This document shows, piece by piece, positions 9,272 to 17,703 of a stretch of 64,000 nucleotides of DNA. The stretch spans positions 10,960-74,959 of the forward strand of contig CANCPF010000006.1 in assembly GCA_947379975.1 (NCBI GenBank), in the 5' to 3' direction. Within the stretch, counting starts at the first letter, position 1. Every line of letters begins with the position of its first letter. The translations under genes and the position numbers were made by a program. Below the pieces are notes generated by a model, which searched no databases, was not told the origin of the DNA, and saw only the letters and a program-made list of their open reading frames with translations. The DNA comes from Methylophilaceae bacterium. Lineage in GTDB: Bacteria; Pseudomonadota; Gammaproteobacteria; Burkholderiales; Methylophilaceae.

Positions 9272-9502
9272 ATGAAAATTGAAAATTTAGTCAGCATGGC
9301 CAATCAAATTGGTGATTTTTTTAAATCTTTTCCAGATCAAGTGCAGGCTAAAAAAGATATTGCACAACATTTAGAGCGTTTTTGGGCCAGTAGTATGCGC
9401 GACCAAATTCTTGCCTATGTGATTGAAAAAAATGGAGAAGGCTTAGAGCCGATTGTGCGTGATGCGATTAAACAGCACATTACTAGCAATCACAAAAAGT
9501 GA
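9272..9502 (+). CDS. fdsD: Formate dehydrogenase delta subunit FdsD
   Basis: This 76-residue soluble protein matches the FdsD/OdhD-type delta subunit. The visible signature is a MKIENLVSMANQIGDFF start, a central ERFWASSMRDQI stretch and a short Lys-rich tail. It has no cofactor-binding cysteines. FdsD associates with FdsABG and is reported to matter for complex maturation or activity, though its exact job is unclear. It is the last gene of the fds operon, 79 bases after fdhD and beyond a hairpin at 9209-9229. An AGAAG sequence about 12 bases before the ATG is a weak ribosome site. Confidence 0.92.
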   Translation: MKIENLVSMANQIGDFFKSFPDQVQAKKDIAQHLERFWASSMRDQILAYVIEKNGEGLEPIVRDAIKQHITSNHKK

Positions 9503-9575
9503 AGAGATAGTTGCCACTGCCTAGCTATCGTGTAAATTAATAAATGTTGCTGACAGCAATAGTTCAGCCAGCAGT

Positions 9576-11231
9576 TTATTGCTTGATGCGCTTAAATAAT
9601 CTAAAGCTTTCTTTTCTATCAGCCGTCCGTCGACCTTTCCAAAGTAATTGCCATTCTTGCCCTGGATGCATCTCACCAACACCTTTGACATCCTGTAGCA
9701 AATACAAATCACAACTGAGTTTTTGAGAGGTTTCAAATGGTTGTAATTTGATATTGGTGTAATAGTTGAGTAGCAAGCGTTGTGGTTGGGCAACGTTCAA
9801 ACTACTGATGCAGTTGTAATTTTTAGGTAATGCTTTATTTAGGTTGGCAAAAACGGGTTGATAGCTTTTCGCTGAATCTAGCAGCGGCAACCACAGCGTC
9901 ATCAGTAACCCCCAACCGAATGTCATGCCCACAGCCCAATTGGTCACTGTAGATTTATTGGTCTGCTTTGCGCGTATACATACTGAAAGCCAAATGGCAG
10001 TAATCGTCAGTGCAATAATTAGCGCAAGCCAACTAAAGTGAATGTCATTGGTCCCAGATAAGAACTGCATTCTAGTTTTAATTCTAGCTGGATAACCGGT
10101 CATCATGGCAAACCAACCTAGCCAGATTAAGCTGCCAATTAAGCCGAATAACATGACGCCAAACCAATTTAAAGCAGCGGCTAAGCCACGCTTAAGATGC
10201 TCAACGCTACCAGCTGCAAGTGCAACTAAAGGCAGCAGTAATGGCAGCGCGTTAATATCTTTAGCGCTAGCGCCTAGGCCTAAGAAAAATACGCCACAAG
10301 CAAAAAAACTAATCATCAGTTGGAATTTTGGCTTAATGAGTAATTGGCTGCGATAGCGCCATAAACCTAGCAATGCAAGCGGTAGCGCTGGCCATGCATA
10401 CCAAATTAAGGTACGTAAAAAATAAAAATAATTCTGCTGATGGTAACTAGTTATTGAGGTTCTCCACCAGCTTTCTAGTAATGCCGGTGACTGATAATAC
10501 ATCATCAACAACCATGTAGAAATGAGTGGTAGCGCGATTAACATGGCAAAGCCAACAACGGTAATAAAGCTTTGTGTACGCCAAGCGCTAAAGAATATGA
10601 ACAAGATTAGTGCTGTGCTTAATAATATAGCTAGCGGCATTAGGCCGTCAGATAAAAAGCCAAAGGCCATTGCAATGCCTAAAAGGCCGCTTGCTCGCCA
10701 AGGCCTGCGTTTGCAAAGGGCCAAAGCGTAAAAGCCGGAAGCGCTACAGGCAAGGCTGGCAACGTCATTAATTAAGCTGTGGGCACTCAGCACTAAGCCT
10801 ATTGTGCCTATCATAATGAACGTTGAATGGCGCCCAATGCCGCGACCCCATAGCTCTCTGCCGGTCATGCCTACCATCAATAATAGGAGTGATAGCCAAA
10901 TGGCATTGCTGAGTCTAGCGCCGTCATGCATATTTAGCACAGGCGCAAAAATTTTGGCGCTGGCGGCAGCTGTCAAATAGTATAAGGGAGGTGCCTCTAA
11001 AGTGGTTTCCCCATTCGCCAGTGGTGCAATTAAACTACCGCCGTCTAACATAGACTTGACGATACTAATGCCAGTTGATTCCAGCGGCTTCCAAGGCGCA
11101 TGGACGATTAACCCCAATAAAATCCAAATGACACATAAGGCAAGTAAAAGACGAGTTTTAGCACTGTCACCGACGCGCGCGCGTGGCGTTGACATATTAC
11201 CTTGCCAGTCATGATCAAGTTGAAAGCGCAT
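9576..11231 (-). CDS. ArnT-like integral-membrane glycosyltransferase (PMT/GT39-GT83 type)
   Basis: This is a multi-pass membrane protein of about 551 residues. It has a first TM helix at roughly 26-45 ending in HAPWKPLE, then alternating hydrophobic segments, and a soluble C-terminal periplasmic domain from about 450. The layout matches lipid-linked-sugar glycosyltransferases such as ArnT, which transfer sugars from polyprenyl phosphate to lipid A or proteins. The acidic loop after TM1 (ETTLEAPPLYY) is where the family keeps catalytic residues. A second ATG at 11195 has a better AAGG ribosome site, giving a protein 12 residues shorter. Substrate and acceptor cannot be told. It is monocistronic and convergent with fdsD. 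Confidence 0.8.
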   Translation of the reverse strand: MRFQLDHDWQGNMSTPRARVGDSAKTRLLLALCVIWILLGLIVHAPWKPLESTGISIVKSMLDGGSLIAPLANGETTLEAPPLYYLTAAASAKIFAPVLNMHDGARLSNAIWLSLLLLMVGMTGRELWGRGIGRHSTFIMIGTIGLVLSAHSLINDVASLACSASGFYALALCKRRPWRASGLLGIAMAFGFLSDGLMPLAILLSTALILFIFFSAWRTQSFITVVGFAMLIALPLISTWLLMMYYQSPALLESWWRTSITSYHQQNYFYFLRTLIWYAWPALPLALLGLWRYRSQLLIKPKFQLMISFFACGVFFLGLGASAKDINALPLLLPLVALAAGSVEHLKRGLAAALNWFGVMLFGLIGSLIWLGWFAMMTGYPARIKTRMQFLSGTNDIHFSWLALIIALTITAIWLSVCIRAKQTNKSTVTNWAVGMTFGWGLLMTLWLPLLDSAKSYQPVFANLNKALPKNYNCISSLNVAQPQRLLLNYYTNIKLQPFETSQKLSCDLYLLQDVKGVGEMHPGQEWQLLWKGRRTADRKESFRLFKRIKQ

Positions 11232-11580
11232 ATTCTGTAGAGACTTTTTTATTTATTTTTCTAAAGGCTGATTTTAACCGATTGTGGCATTTAGCTGAAA
11301 TTTCTAGACTTAACACACCGAGGCCTGATACATAGAAATCGCCATACTTTTTCTCCTAAATGAACAGTTTATGTCTTAATCTTATGTGGATGCTAATATT
11401 TTCAAGGCAGATTGTTAATCATGTGCCAAGTTAATAGCGCTTAATAGAAAGGCATAAAAAGTTTCACGTCGATTTTATTCTGATGTCTGTGCTTCTTCAA
11501 CTCAAGCTACTAAATTTAAGTTGCTAAAGCTAAGCGGGAAAAATTAATCCTAAAATGCTAGCGATGATTAATTTTCGTCA
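11232..11580. other. Gene-free AT-rich stretch upstream of the glycosyltransferase
   Basis: No open frame of credible composition, RNA gene or strong hairpin was seen. The part next to 11231 must contain the promoter of the minus-strand glycosyltransferase. The remainder leads into the decayed chemoreceptor segment and may be degraded coding sequence. Confidence 0.5.
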
Positions 11581-11889
11581 ATGATGCTTAAAGTAATCCC
11601 ACCTTATTTAATTGAGGATAATTCAAACTGCTAAATAGCTACGGGCTTGCCGTGTTGCGACTGAGTCTATTCTATGATGAATCATGCTGATGAATTGATG
11701 AATGCGGTGAGTGTGTTTCAGTTAGAAGGTGATGCTTATCTAAATCGACGCGAAAACAGGGCTACTAATAGTGGTGCCTCCAGTAAAACTACAAATCCAT
11801 ATGTACGGTTGCTATCAACTAAGTCTGCAGAGATAAAGCAAGTAGAAGGAGCCATCAAGTTAGGTTCTAGAGATTGGGAAGAATTTTAA
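11581..11889 (+). pseudogene. Decayed chemoreceptor (MCP) C-terminal tail with CheR-tether-like end
   Basis: The open part from ATG 11674 encodes 71 residues. It begins with ADELMNAVSVFQLEG, very like the AVSVFKL segment that closes the signalling domain of betaproteobacterial methyl-accepting chemotaxis proteins, and ends in DWEEF. That ending fits the aromatic-x-x-aromatic pentapeptide that tethers CheR/CheB to receptors. The same frame continues upstream with LIEDNSN, recalling the LVEENSA segment of MCPs, but is broken by stops at 11632 and 11662. No sensor, HAMP or membrane part is present. It is therefore best read as the remnant of a lost receptor; expression as a small tethering peptide is possible but unsupported. 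Confidence 0.6.
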
Positions 11890-12042
11890 TTTGTTAGATT
11901 GGTGCTAGCTCCCTTAAGCAGAAGTTTATTTCATTTGAATGTTTTCAATAAGCATTCATGAAGCTACTCCTATCGGAATGGAAATATATTCATGGATATA
12001 GATGTAAGTGAATTTTTATAGTGTAGTCATAAAGGTCTTTCA

Positions 12043-12837
12043 ATGAGTCTTATTAAAGCTCCTAGCAGCCGTAACATACCTAAAACTTTATCACTCCCGT
12101 GCGTAGGTTGTAAAAACAGTATTGAATTAGATTTCGATTTTGAATATGCTTTTCAGCCCATAGTTGACATTAATACTAAGACTATATTCGCCCATGAGGC
12201 TTTAATTAGAGGGCCAAATGGAGAAGGTGCCCAGACTATTCTAAGTAAAGTTAATAACGATAATTCATACCGTTTTGATCAAGCATGCCGAGTCAAGGCA
12301 GTTAAAACAGCTGCTGAATTGAAGCTTAAAGGAATGTTATCAATTAACTTTATGCCTAATGCAGTATATAGGCCTGAGCTATGTATAAGCACGACCTTAG
12401 CCGCTGCAAAAACATACAACTTTCCAGCAAACAACATTATTTTTGAATTTACTGAGCAAGAGATAATTAAGGATGCAAAACATCTGATAAATATTGTGAC
12501 TGAGTACAAGAAATTAGGATTTAAAACTGCTCTTGATGATTTCGGTGCTGGTTACGCTGGATTAAACCTATTGGCTAATTTTCAACCTGACATTATCAAG
12601 ATCGATATGGATCTGATTCGGGATATTGATACCAGTAAGTCGCGCCAAGTGATTGTCAAAGCCGTGACACGTATGTGTGAAGAACTAAATATAAGGGTCC
12701 TTGCTGAAGGTGTAGAAACGGCAGCTGAAAGAGACATTTTAGCTGGCTTTGGCATAAATCTTTTTCAAGGATATCTTTTTTGTAAACCTGCCTTTATGGC
12801 TGAAGGAAAGGTCGACCCAAAATCTTGGTGTAATTAA
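12043..12837 (+). CDS. Stand-alone EAL-domain c-di-GMP phosphodiesterase
   Basis: EAL proteins hydrolyse cyclic di-GMP to pGpG and thereby favour motility over biofilm. The catalytic set looks intact: EALIRG at 52-57, Asn102, Glu135, the DDFGAGYA motif with Asp165/Asp166, Lys186 in IKID, Glu222 and Glu225 in AEGVET, and Gln242 in QGYLF. Before the domain there are only about 30 residues, including a Cys20-x-x-Cys23 pair of unknown role. No sensor or GGDEF domain is attached. AAAGG ends about 8 bases before the ATG. It follows the chemoreceptor remnant, so this spot may once have held a larger signalling locus. Activity is predicted from residues only. Confidence 0.88.
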   Translation: MSLIKAPSSRNIPKTLSLPCVGCKNSIELDFDFEYAFQPIVDINTKTIFAHEALIRGPNGEGAQTILSKVNNDNSYRFDQACRVKAVKTAAELKLKGMLSINFMPNAVYRPELCISTTLAAAKTYNFPANNIIFEFTEQEIIKDAKHLINIVTEYKKLGFKTALDDFGAGYAGLNLLANFQPDIIKIDMDLIRDIDTSKSRQVIVKAVTRMCEELNIRVLAEGVETAAERDILAGFGINLFQGYLFCKPAFMAEGKVDPKSWCN

Positions 12838-12960
12838 TATCTGATTATAATAATTGGGAAGTAGCTCTTTCTAAGGCTGGTAGATTACATGGCAAGCGTA
12901 AACACAGTTGCTTAGAATTACCTAAGCTTCGGGAATATGGCGTACTTTACGATTACCTTG

Positions 12961-12990
12961 AAAATAAAAAAGGCAGCCTAAGCTGCCTTG
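12961..12990 (-). terminator. Rho-independent terminator of rpmE
   Basis: On the minus strand an 8-base-pair stem (arms at 12982-12989 and 12970-12977) closes a four-base loop and runs into a T-rich tract (12961-12969). It lies 30-60 bases past the rpmE stop. This is a canonical intrinsic terminator. Confidence 0.85.
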
Positions 12991-13019
12991 GTGTTTGCAA
13001 TGTAGATTGCAAATATCTA

Positions 13020-13262
13020 TTACATACCGTATTTTTTACGGAATTTATCTACACGACCAGCCGTATCTAAAATCATTTGTTTACCCGTGTAAAACGGGTG
13101 TGATTTTGAAGAAACTTCGATTTTAACCAATGGATATTCTTTACCGTCAGTCCATTTGATAGTGTCACGTGCTGCAATAGTAGAGCGTGTCATAAATGTA
13201 AAGTCTGCACCAACGTCTTGAAAAATAACGTCGCGATATTCTGGATGAATTCCGTCTTTCAT
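13020..13262 (-). CDS. rpmE2: 50S ribosomal protein L31 type B
   Basis: This 80-residue protein starts [16 protein letters not shown] and lacks the four zinc-ligand cysteines of type A L31, so it is the zinc-free type B form. L31 bridges the two ribosomal subunits. In many bacteria the type B copy is made under zinc limitation through Zur, but no convincing Zur palindrome is visible upstream here, so it may be the main housekeeping L31. It is downstream of rho on the same strand, a common arrangement in betaproteobacteria, and has its own intrinsic terminator. Confidence 0.95.
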   Translation of the reverse strand: MKDGIHPEYRDVIFQDVGADFTFMTRSTIAARDTIKWTDGKEYPLVKIEVSSKSHPFYTGKQMILDTAGRVDKFRKKYGM

Positions 13263-13412
13263 AATTTTAGCCTCAATATTTTGCCGAAAGATACGGCACT
13301 AGTTAATAGTCACACTTAAAATAAGTGACCTTTTGTAATAACCCAGCATTATATTGTCATTCGCCCTGCTATGCAAGGTGAATCACTTATGCCGTGGTCA
13401 ATGGATTTAGAT

Positions 13413-14672
13413 CTAGCCTCTGCGCATGCTGTCAAAAAAGTCAGCATTGTTTTTAGTGGCTTTGATTTTGTCCAATAAGAACTCCATCGCCTCGATATCA
13501 TCCATAGGATAAAGCAATTTACGTAGCACCCAGATTTTCTGTAACACATCTTTTTCGATCAATAACTCTTCACGACGTGTGCCAGATTTGTTCACATTAA
13601 TCGCTGGGTATTGGCGTTTTTCAGCCATTTTACGATCAAGATGGATTTCCATATTGCCTGTACCTTTAAACTCTTCATAGATCACATCATCCATGCGAGA
13701 GCCGGTGTCGACTAGTGCGGTCGCAATAATAGTAAGTGAGCCGCCTTCTTCAATATTACGTGCCGCACCAAAGAATCTTTTTGGACGTTGCAATGCATTA
13801 GCATCAACACCACCGGTTAATACTTTGCCTGATGATGGGATTACAGTGTTGTAGGCGCGGGCTAATCTGGTAATAGAATCCAGCAAAATCACCACATCTT
13901 TTTTATGCTCAACCAAGCGTTTTGCTTTTTCCAGCACCATTTCAGCTACTTGTACGTGGCGCGTTGCTGGTTCATCAAAGGTAGAAGCAACCACTTCACC
14001 CTTCACAGAACGCGTCATTTCAGTCACTTCTTCAGGGCGCTCATCAATCAGTAATACAATTAAAATCACATCAGGATGATTAGCTGTAATCGCGTGCGCA
14101 ATATTTTGCATCATGACTGTTTTACCGCTTTTTGGGCTGGCAACCAGTAATCCACGTTGTCCACGACCAATAGGCGCGATCATATCAATCACACGGCTAG
14201 TGATATTTTCTACGCCTTTGATGTCGCGTTCTAATGTAAGCGGAATAGTCGGAAATAACGGTGTTAAATTCTCAAACAATATTTTGTGTTTAGTGTTTTC
14301 TGGTGCTTCGCCATTGACTACATCTACTTTAACTAAAGCGAAATAACGCTCACCATCTTTAGGGATGCGAATTTCACCTTGTATCGTATCGCCAGTGTGC
14401 AGATTGAAGCGGCGAATTTGCGATGGAGATACGTAAATATCATCTGGCCCAGCCAAATACGATGTATCTGGCGAGCGTAAAAAGCCGAATCCGTCTTGTA
14501 ACACCTCAAGCGTACCGTCACCAAAAATACTCTCACCCTTTTTGGCTTTATGTTTCAATATGGCAAAAATCAAATCTTGCTTGCGCATGCGGCTAGCATT
14601 TTCGATTTCATCGGTAATTGCCATTTCAACTAACTCGGTGACGGGTAGGTGTTTAAGGTCGGATAAGTGCAT
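13413..14672 (-). CDS. rho: Transcription termination factor Rho
   Basis: Rho is the hexameric RNA helicase that ends untranslated transcripts. This copy is 419 residues, the standard compact form without insertions. Visible are the N-terminal helical domain beginning [11 protein letters not shown], the OSB RNA-binding domain (GFGFLRSP near 68), the Walker A motif SPKSGKTVM near 178-186, the DERPEE stretch, Walker B ([10 protein letters not shown]) and the RNA-binding Q-loop region LTGGVD. It lies between trxA and rpmE, the widespread trxA-rho-rpmE order, all on the minus strand. Confidence 0.98.
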   Translation of the reverse strand: MHLSDLKHLPVTELVEMAITDEIENASRMRKQDLIFAILKHKAKKGESIFGDGTLEVLQDGFGFLRSPDTSYLAGPDDIYVSPSQIRRFNLHTGDTIQGEIRIPKDGERYFALVKVDVVNGEAPENTKHKILFENLTPLFPTIPLTLERDIKGVENITSRVIDMIAPIGRGQRGLLVASPKSGKTVMMQNIAHAITANHPDVILIVLLIDERPEEVTEMTRSVKGEVVASTFDEPATRHVQVAEMVLEKAKRLVEHKKDVVILLDSITRLARAYNTVIPSSGKVLTGGVDANALQRPKRFFGAARNIEEGGSLTIIATALVDTGSRMDDVIYEEFKGTGNMEIHLDRKMAEKRQYPAINVNKSGTRREELLIEKDVLQKIWVLRKLLYPMDDIEAMEFLLDKIKATKNNADFFDSMRRG

Positions 14673-14820
14673 GGAGGCTCACTAAAGCAAGATTAAGTGT
14701 GGGACGATTATGAAAGTACTGAGGTGAAATTTTATTGCTGCTGTTTAATTTTATTACTGTAAATGCTCGATAATTTTGAATTAATCCAGCATTTACAATT
14801 ATAAATACAGCGTAATGCGT

Positions 14821-15147
14821 TTAGATGTTACTGTCAATAAAGGCTGTTAATTGTGATTTTGATAAAGCACCTACTTTAGTAGCTTCAACATTACCATTTT
14901 TAAACAACATTAGTGTAGGAATGCCACGAATGCCATATTTTGGAGGTGTCAATTGATTGTCATCAATATTCAGTTTAGCCACTTTCAAGCGGCCAGCATA
15001 TTCTTTAGAAATTTCATCTAAGATAGGCGCAATCATTTTGCATGGACCGCACCATTCAGCCCAGTAATCTACCAAAACAGGTAGTTGTGACTGTAAAACG
15101 TCCTGTTCAAACCCTGCATCGCTAAGGTGTGTGATGTGTTCGCTCAT
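14821..15147 (-). CDS. trxA: Thioredoxin 1
   Basis: This is the cytoplasmic disulfide reductase that passes NADPH electrons from thioredoxin reductase to ribonucleotide reductase, PAPS reductase and peroxiredoxins. At 108 residues it has the WCGPCK active site near 33-38, Asp near the buried position 27, and the cis-Pro motif GIRGIPTLM. It is divergent from the tlpA-like gene and upstream of rho, with about 150 bases between, so it probably has its own promoter in the 15148-15724 gap. Confidence 0.97.
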   Translation of the reverse strand: MSEHITHLSDAGFEQDVLQSQLPVLVDYWAEWCGPCKMIAPILDEISKEYAGRLKVAKLNIDDNQLTPPKYGIRGIPTLMLFKNGNVEATKVGALSKSQLTAFIDSNI

Positions 15148-15724
15148 GAAAAACCTCTAATAAAATAATACTTTAAATAAATACGTATCGTATCGAAAAA
15201 ATCTGTTTTAGTGAAGATAAACAGATAACAATCTACTTGGCTAAACAGGCTGCAATGCCTTTGTTAAAGTGATTTAATCGCACTATTAACTTAGTCAGCA
15301 TTAAATGCTTAGATTCACTATTTTGTGTAAGTGCTAATTGCCGATCCGGTTTAATGAATACTTATCGGCGCAATTAGTCTGGCAGTTTGTTTTGCTGCAT
15401 TTCTTTCAACTACTAATAATACCAGTAGATTATGCTCTGTGCTATTAATTAAGTGAAAAAGCAATATTCTGCTTGAGACTTATTTTATTACAAGGTCGCT
15501 TCACTAAGTCGGTTCCAATCACTTGGGAGTTTATAGCTTTTAGCCCTGTCAAATTTAGCTTTTGTTATTGTATGATATTGTTTACCTTAGTACTATCAAA
15601 TTTCATTACATTGTGCGTGATTAATTCTCTGCTAGTTAGTATGTTATTAATTGAACATTAATCATTTTTCAAATTTGTATTAAAAAAAGTAATTATATCG
15701 TTATGTAACTATGGGATTTATGCG
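15148..15724. other. Divergent gene-free region between trxA and tlpA-like gene
   Basis: The 577 bases must hold the promoters of both flanking genes. One clear structure is an inverted repeat with arms 15334-15345 and 15364-15377 (12 paired bases, a two-base bulge in the second arm, 18-base loop). No T run follows, so it is not an obvious intrinsic terminator. A 62-codon frame at 15473-15661 has no ribosome site or recognisable product and is not accepted. Confidence 0.5.
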
Positions 15725-16210
15725 ATGAGATTTATTTTTATAAGTTTTTTACTGTTGATTGCAAGCCCATTTACTTTCGCCAATCCGCCAGTCGTCGCGC
15801 AGTTTTCTTTAACCGATAGCTCCGGTATTAAACATCAATTATCTAATTACAAAGGAAAATGGGTGTTAGTTAATTATTGGGCAACTTGGTGTCCGCCATG
15901 TTTGGAAGAAGTGCCTGATCTTGTAAATTTGTATGATAAACGTAGCAAAAAAGATCTGATGGTTTTAGGTGTAGTGTTTGATTATGCCAGCGTCAAAGCA
16001 GTCGAAACTTATGTCGATGATATGTTGATTTCGTACCCAATTGTGCTTGGTGATGATGCGGTAGCTAGGCAAATCGGTGTGGCAGATGTGATGCCAACGA
16101 CTTTTATCTATAACCCAAAAGGCGAGTTGTTTAAAATTAAGCGTGGCCGAATTACAAAGCAATATATAGAAGAACTTATCAATTCTAATACAGACTTAAA
16201 AGCACGTTAA
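15725..16210 (+). CDS. Periplasmic TlpA/ResA-like thiol-disulfide oxidoreductase
   Basis: The 161-residue product begins with a short positively charged start, a hydrophobic core and a TFA-N cleavage-like site near residue 20, so it is probably exported. The thioredoxin fold carries the WCPPC active site near 57-61 and the cis-Pro motif MPTTFIY. Proteins of this class reduce disulfides in the periplasm, often for cytochrome c maturation. No cytochrome maturation genes are adjacent, so the substrate is unknown. It is monocistronic, with trxA divergent upstream and DUF3579 convergent downstream. Confidence 0.87.
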   Translation: MRFIFISFLLLIASPFTFANPPVVAQFSLTDSSGIKHQLSNYKGKWVLVNYWATWCPPCLEEVPDLVNLYDKRSKKDLMVLGVVFDYASVKAVETYVDDMLISYPIVLGDDAVARQIGVADVMPTTFIYNPKGELFKIKRGRITKQYIEELINSNTDLKAR

Positions 16211-16268
16211 CCCTAGTCGGTCCTCAGCAATATTATTACAAACTAAGGTTAAGTGCTTAGCTTCAAGT

Positions 16269-16571
16269 CTAATGAGGCACAGCAATACTAGTACCGGTGA
16301 TATCCAGTATATTCAGATTATTTTCTTCAGCAAAATGCATTAATTGTGCATAGCCTTCCGGGTTGACTGTCTTTAGTTTTAAATCCACCGCTAGACAGCG
16401 CACGCCATTGACTACTTTAGGCTTTAAGTAAGGAGAGTATTTGAGTTTGCGATCTTCACCAAATGTGGCATAAGTGCTACACATCCGGTCAACCCAATCA
16501 CTCGGGCGAAAAGCTTTACCTTCGCGAGTATTACCTTCTATGATAATTTCGCCCTGTGTTTGAGTAGTCAT
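16269..16571 (-). CDS. DUF3579 family protein
   Basis: This is a small soluble protein of 100 residues if started at the ATG at 16571, which has a good TAGGAAA ribosome site. A longer frame from 16598 adds nine residues but lacks such a site. Features are an EGNTREGKAFRPSDWVDR segment, a YSPYLKP motif and a C-terminal PEGYAQLMHFAEEN region, recognised as the DUF3579 family found mainly in betaproteobacteria. No function is known and there are no catalytic-looking motifs. It lies directly downstream of the BON lipoprotein gene with about 100 bases between. Confidence 0.75.
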   Translation of the reverse strand: MTTQTQGEIIIEGNTREGKAFRPSDWVDRMCSTYATFGEDRKLKYSPYLKPKVVNGVRCLAVDLKLKTVNPEGYAQLMHFAEENNLNILDITGTSIAVPH

Positions 16572-16667
16572 TTTTCCTACTGTTTTTTCTAGTGTCATCT
16601 GAATAGTTACCGTTTTTTACCGTTGAATTAAGCTACATCGTCCATTTAAATATTTGCGTCAATTAGC

Positions 16668-17237
16668 TTATGGCATGAACTCAAATACTTTAACGACTTT
16701 TGTTACGCCATCTGTTGTTCGTGCAATCTCAACGGCAGCATCAGCTTCAGCCTGGGTGACAATTCCCATTAAATATACCACGCTATTTTCTGTAATAACT
16801 TTGACTAAATTTGCTGCAAATTTGTTTTCAGTAACAAATTTTGTTTTAACTTTAGACGTTAGATAAGCATCATTAGCACGGGAGCCGACTGATGATTTAG
16901 GACCTACGGCAATTTCATTGGTAATAGAGCGTGTATTGGTTATCTCTTTGATTAAGCTTTCAGCTTTAACTTTGGCCGCGGCTTCCGGTACTTCGCCGGT
17001 CAGTAAAACGTTGCGGTTGTAGCTAGTAATATTGACATGGGCATTTTCACCCAAGTTAGTTTCCATTTTTTTAACGGCTTTCAGCTCAATATTTTCATCT
17101 TCTACATAAATGCCAGAAGTACGTCTGTCAGCGGCCATAGCACCACCGGCTGCTGCACCGCCAATGACTACAGGCACGCAAGCGGTCATTTGAGCGATTA
17201 AACCAGCCGATAAAATTAGTTTGGTAATGAGATTCAT
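16668..17237 (-). CDS. dolP: BON-domain outer-membrane lipoprotein (DolP/YraP-like)
   Basis: This 189-residue protein has a lipoprotein signal with its lipobox Cys at about residue 20 (MTAC), then a Gly/Ala-rich stretch, then two BON domains at roughly 45-110 and 120-189. DolP-type proteins bind anionic phospholipid at the division site and support outer-membrane integrity and amidase activation. TAGGAG sits 6 bases before the ATG. yraN and rsmI lie next to it, as in the enterobacterial rsmI-lpoA-yraN-diaA-dolP locus, although lpoA and diaA are absent here. The family call is good; equivalence to E. coli DolP is inference. Confidence 0.85.
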   Translation of the reverse strand: MNLITKLILSAGLIAQMTACVPVVIGGAAAGGAMAADRRTSGIYVEDENIELKAVKKMETNLGENAHVNITSYNRNVLLTGEVPEAAAKVKAESLIKEITNTRSITNEIAVGPKSSVGSRANDAYLTSKVKTKFVTENKFAANLVKVITENSVVYLMGIVTQAEADAAVEIARTTDGVTKVVKVFEFMP

Positions 17238-17303
17238 GGGTGACTCCTAAATGATAAGTACAATTGAAATGCAGTGTCTCTATTTTTGCGAATGATACGC
17301 CAA

Positions 17304-17669
17304 TTATGCGTCAAATGCATTACGCAGCCATTCAATGTGTTCAGTATCTGCCTTATCCATTAATATGGCATCAAAGCGGCATGCACAGTCGCCGTGCTGT
17401 TTAGAATTTTCTTGTAAATAATGTTGTGCAGTTAAGATTATTTTTTGTTGTTTTTGTGCCGTGATGCTGGCCGCAGCGCTACCAAATTTAGGGTTAGTTC
17501 TCAGCCTAACCTCAATAAATACTAAGGACTTTTCGTCTGTCATGATTAAATCGATTTCGCCAAAACGACAATGATAATTTTGCGCTACTATTTTAAGGCC
17601 GTGATTCGTTAAATAAGTTGCAGCTAACTTTTCTGCAGCTAATCCTGCGTTATTTTGATTGATTTTCAT
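17304..17669 (-). CDS. yraN: UPF0102 protein YraN (predicted endonuclease-fold)
   Basis: The 121-residue protein has the UPF0102 signature: an AEKLAATYL helix, FGEIDLIM and VFIEVRLR, which form a restriction-endonuclease-like fold with the acidic pair and the E-x-R/K motif. The biological role is unsettled. Its start is only 34 bases from the divergent rsmI start, so the two promoters must overlap or lie within coding sequence. Length is normal. Confidence 0.93.
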   Translation of the reverse strand: MKINQNNAGLAAEKLAATYLTNHGLKIVAQNYHCRFGEIDLIMTDEKSLVFIEVRLRTNPKFGSAAASITAQKQQKIILTAQHYLQENSKQHGDCACRFDAILMDKADTEHIEWLRNAFDA

Positions 17670-17703
17670 AGGCGATAGGCAAGCTTGGCGTTAAACTTTC
17701 ATT

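Noticed and set aside
12846..13067. Open plus-strand frame with protein-like text between the EAL gene and rpmE
   Set aside because: No start codon with a ribosome site, it runs through the rpmE terminator into antisense of rpmE, and I cannot match it to a family.
13263..13330. Possible Zur box before rpmE type B
   Set aside because: Type B L31 genes are often Zur-controlled, but I found no convincing GTTATA-type palindrome in the upstream region.
15473..15661. 62-codon frame between trxA and the tlpA-like gene
   Set aside because: No ribosome site, odd composition and no recognisable motif. Hydrophobic runs arise easily from such AT-rich DNA.
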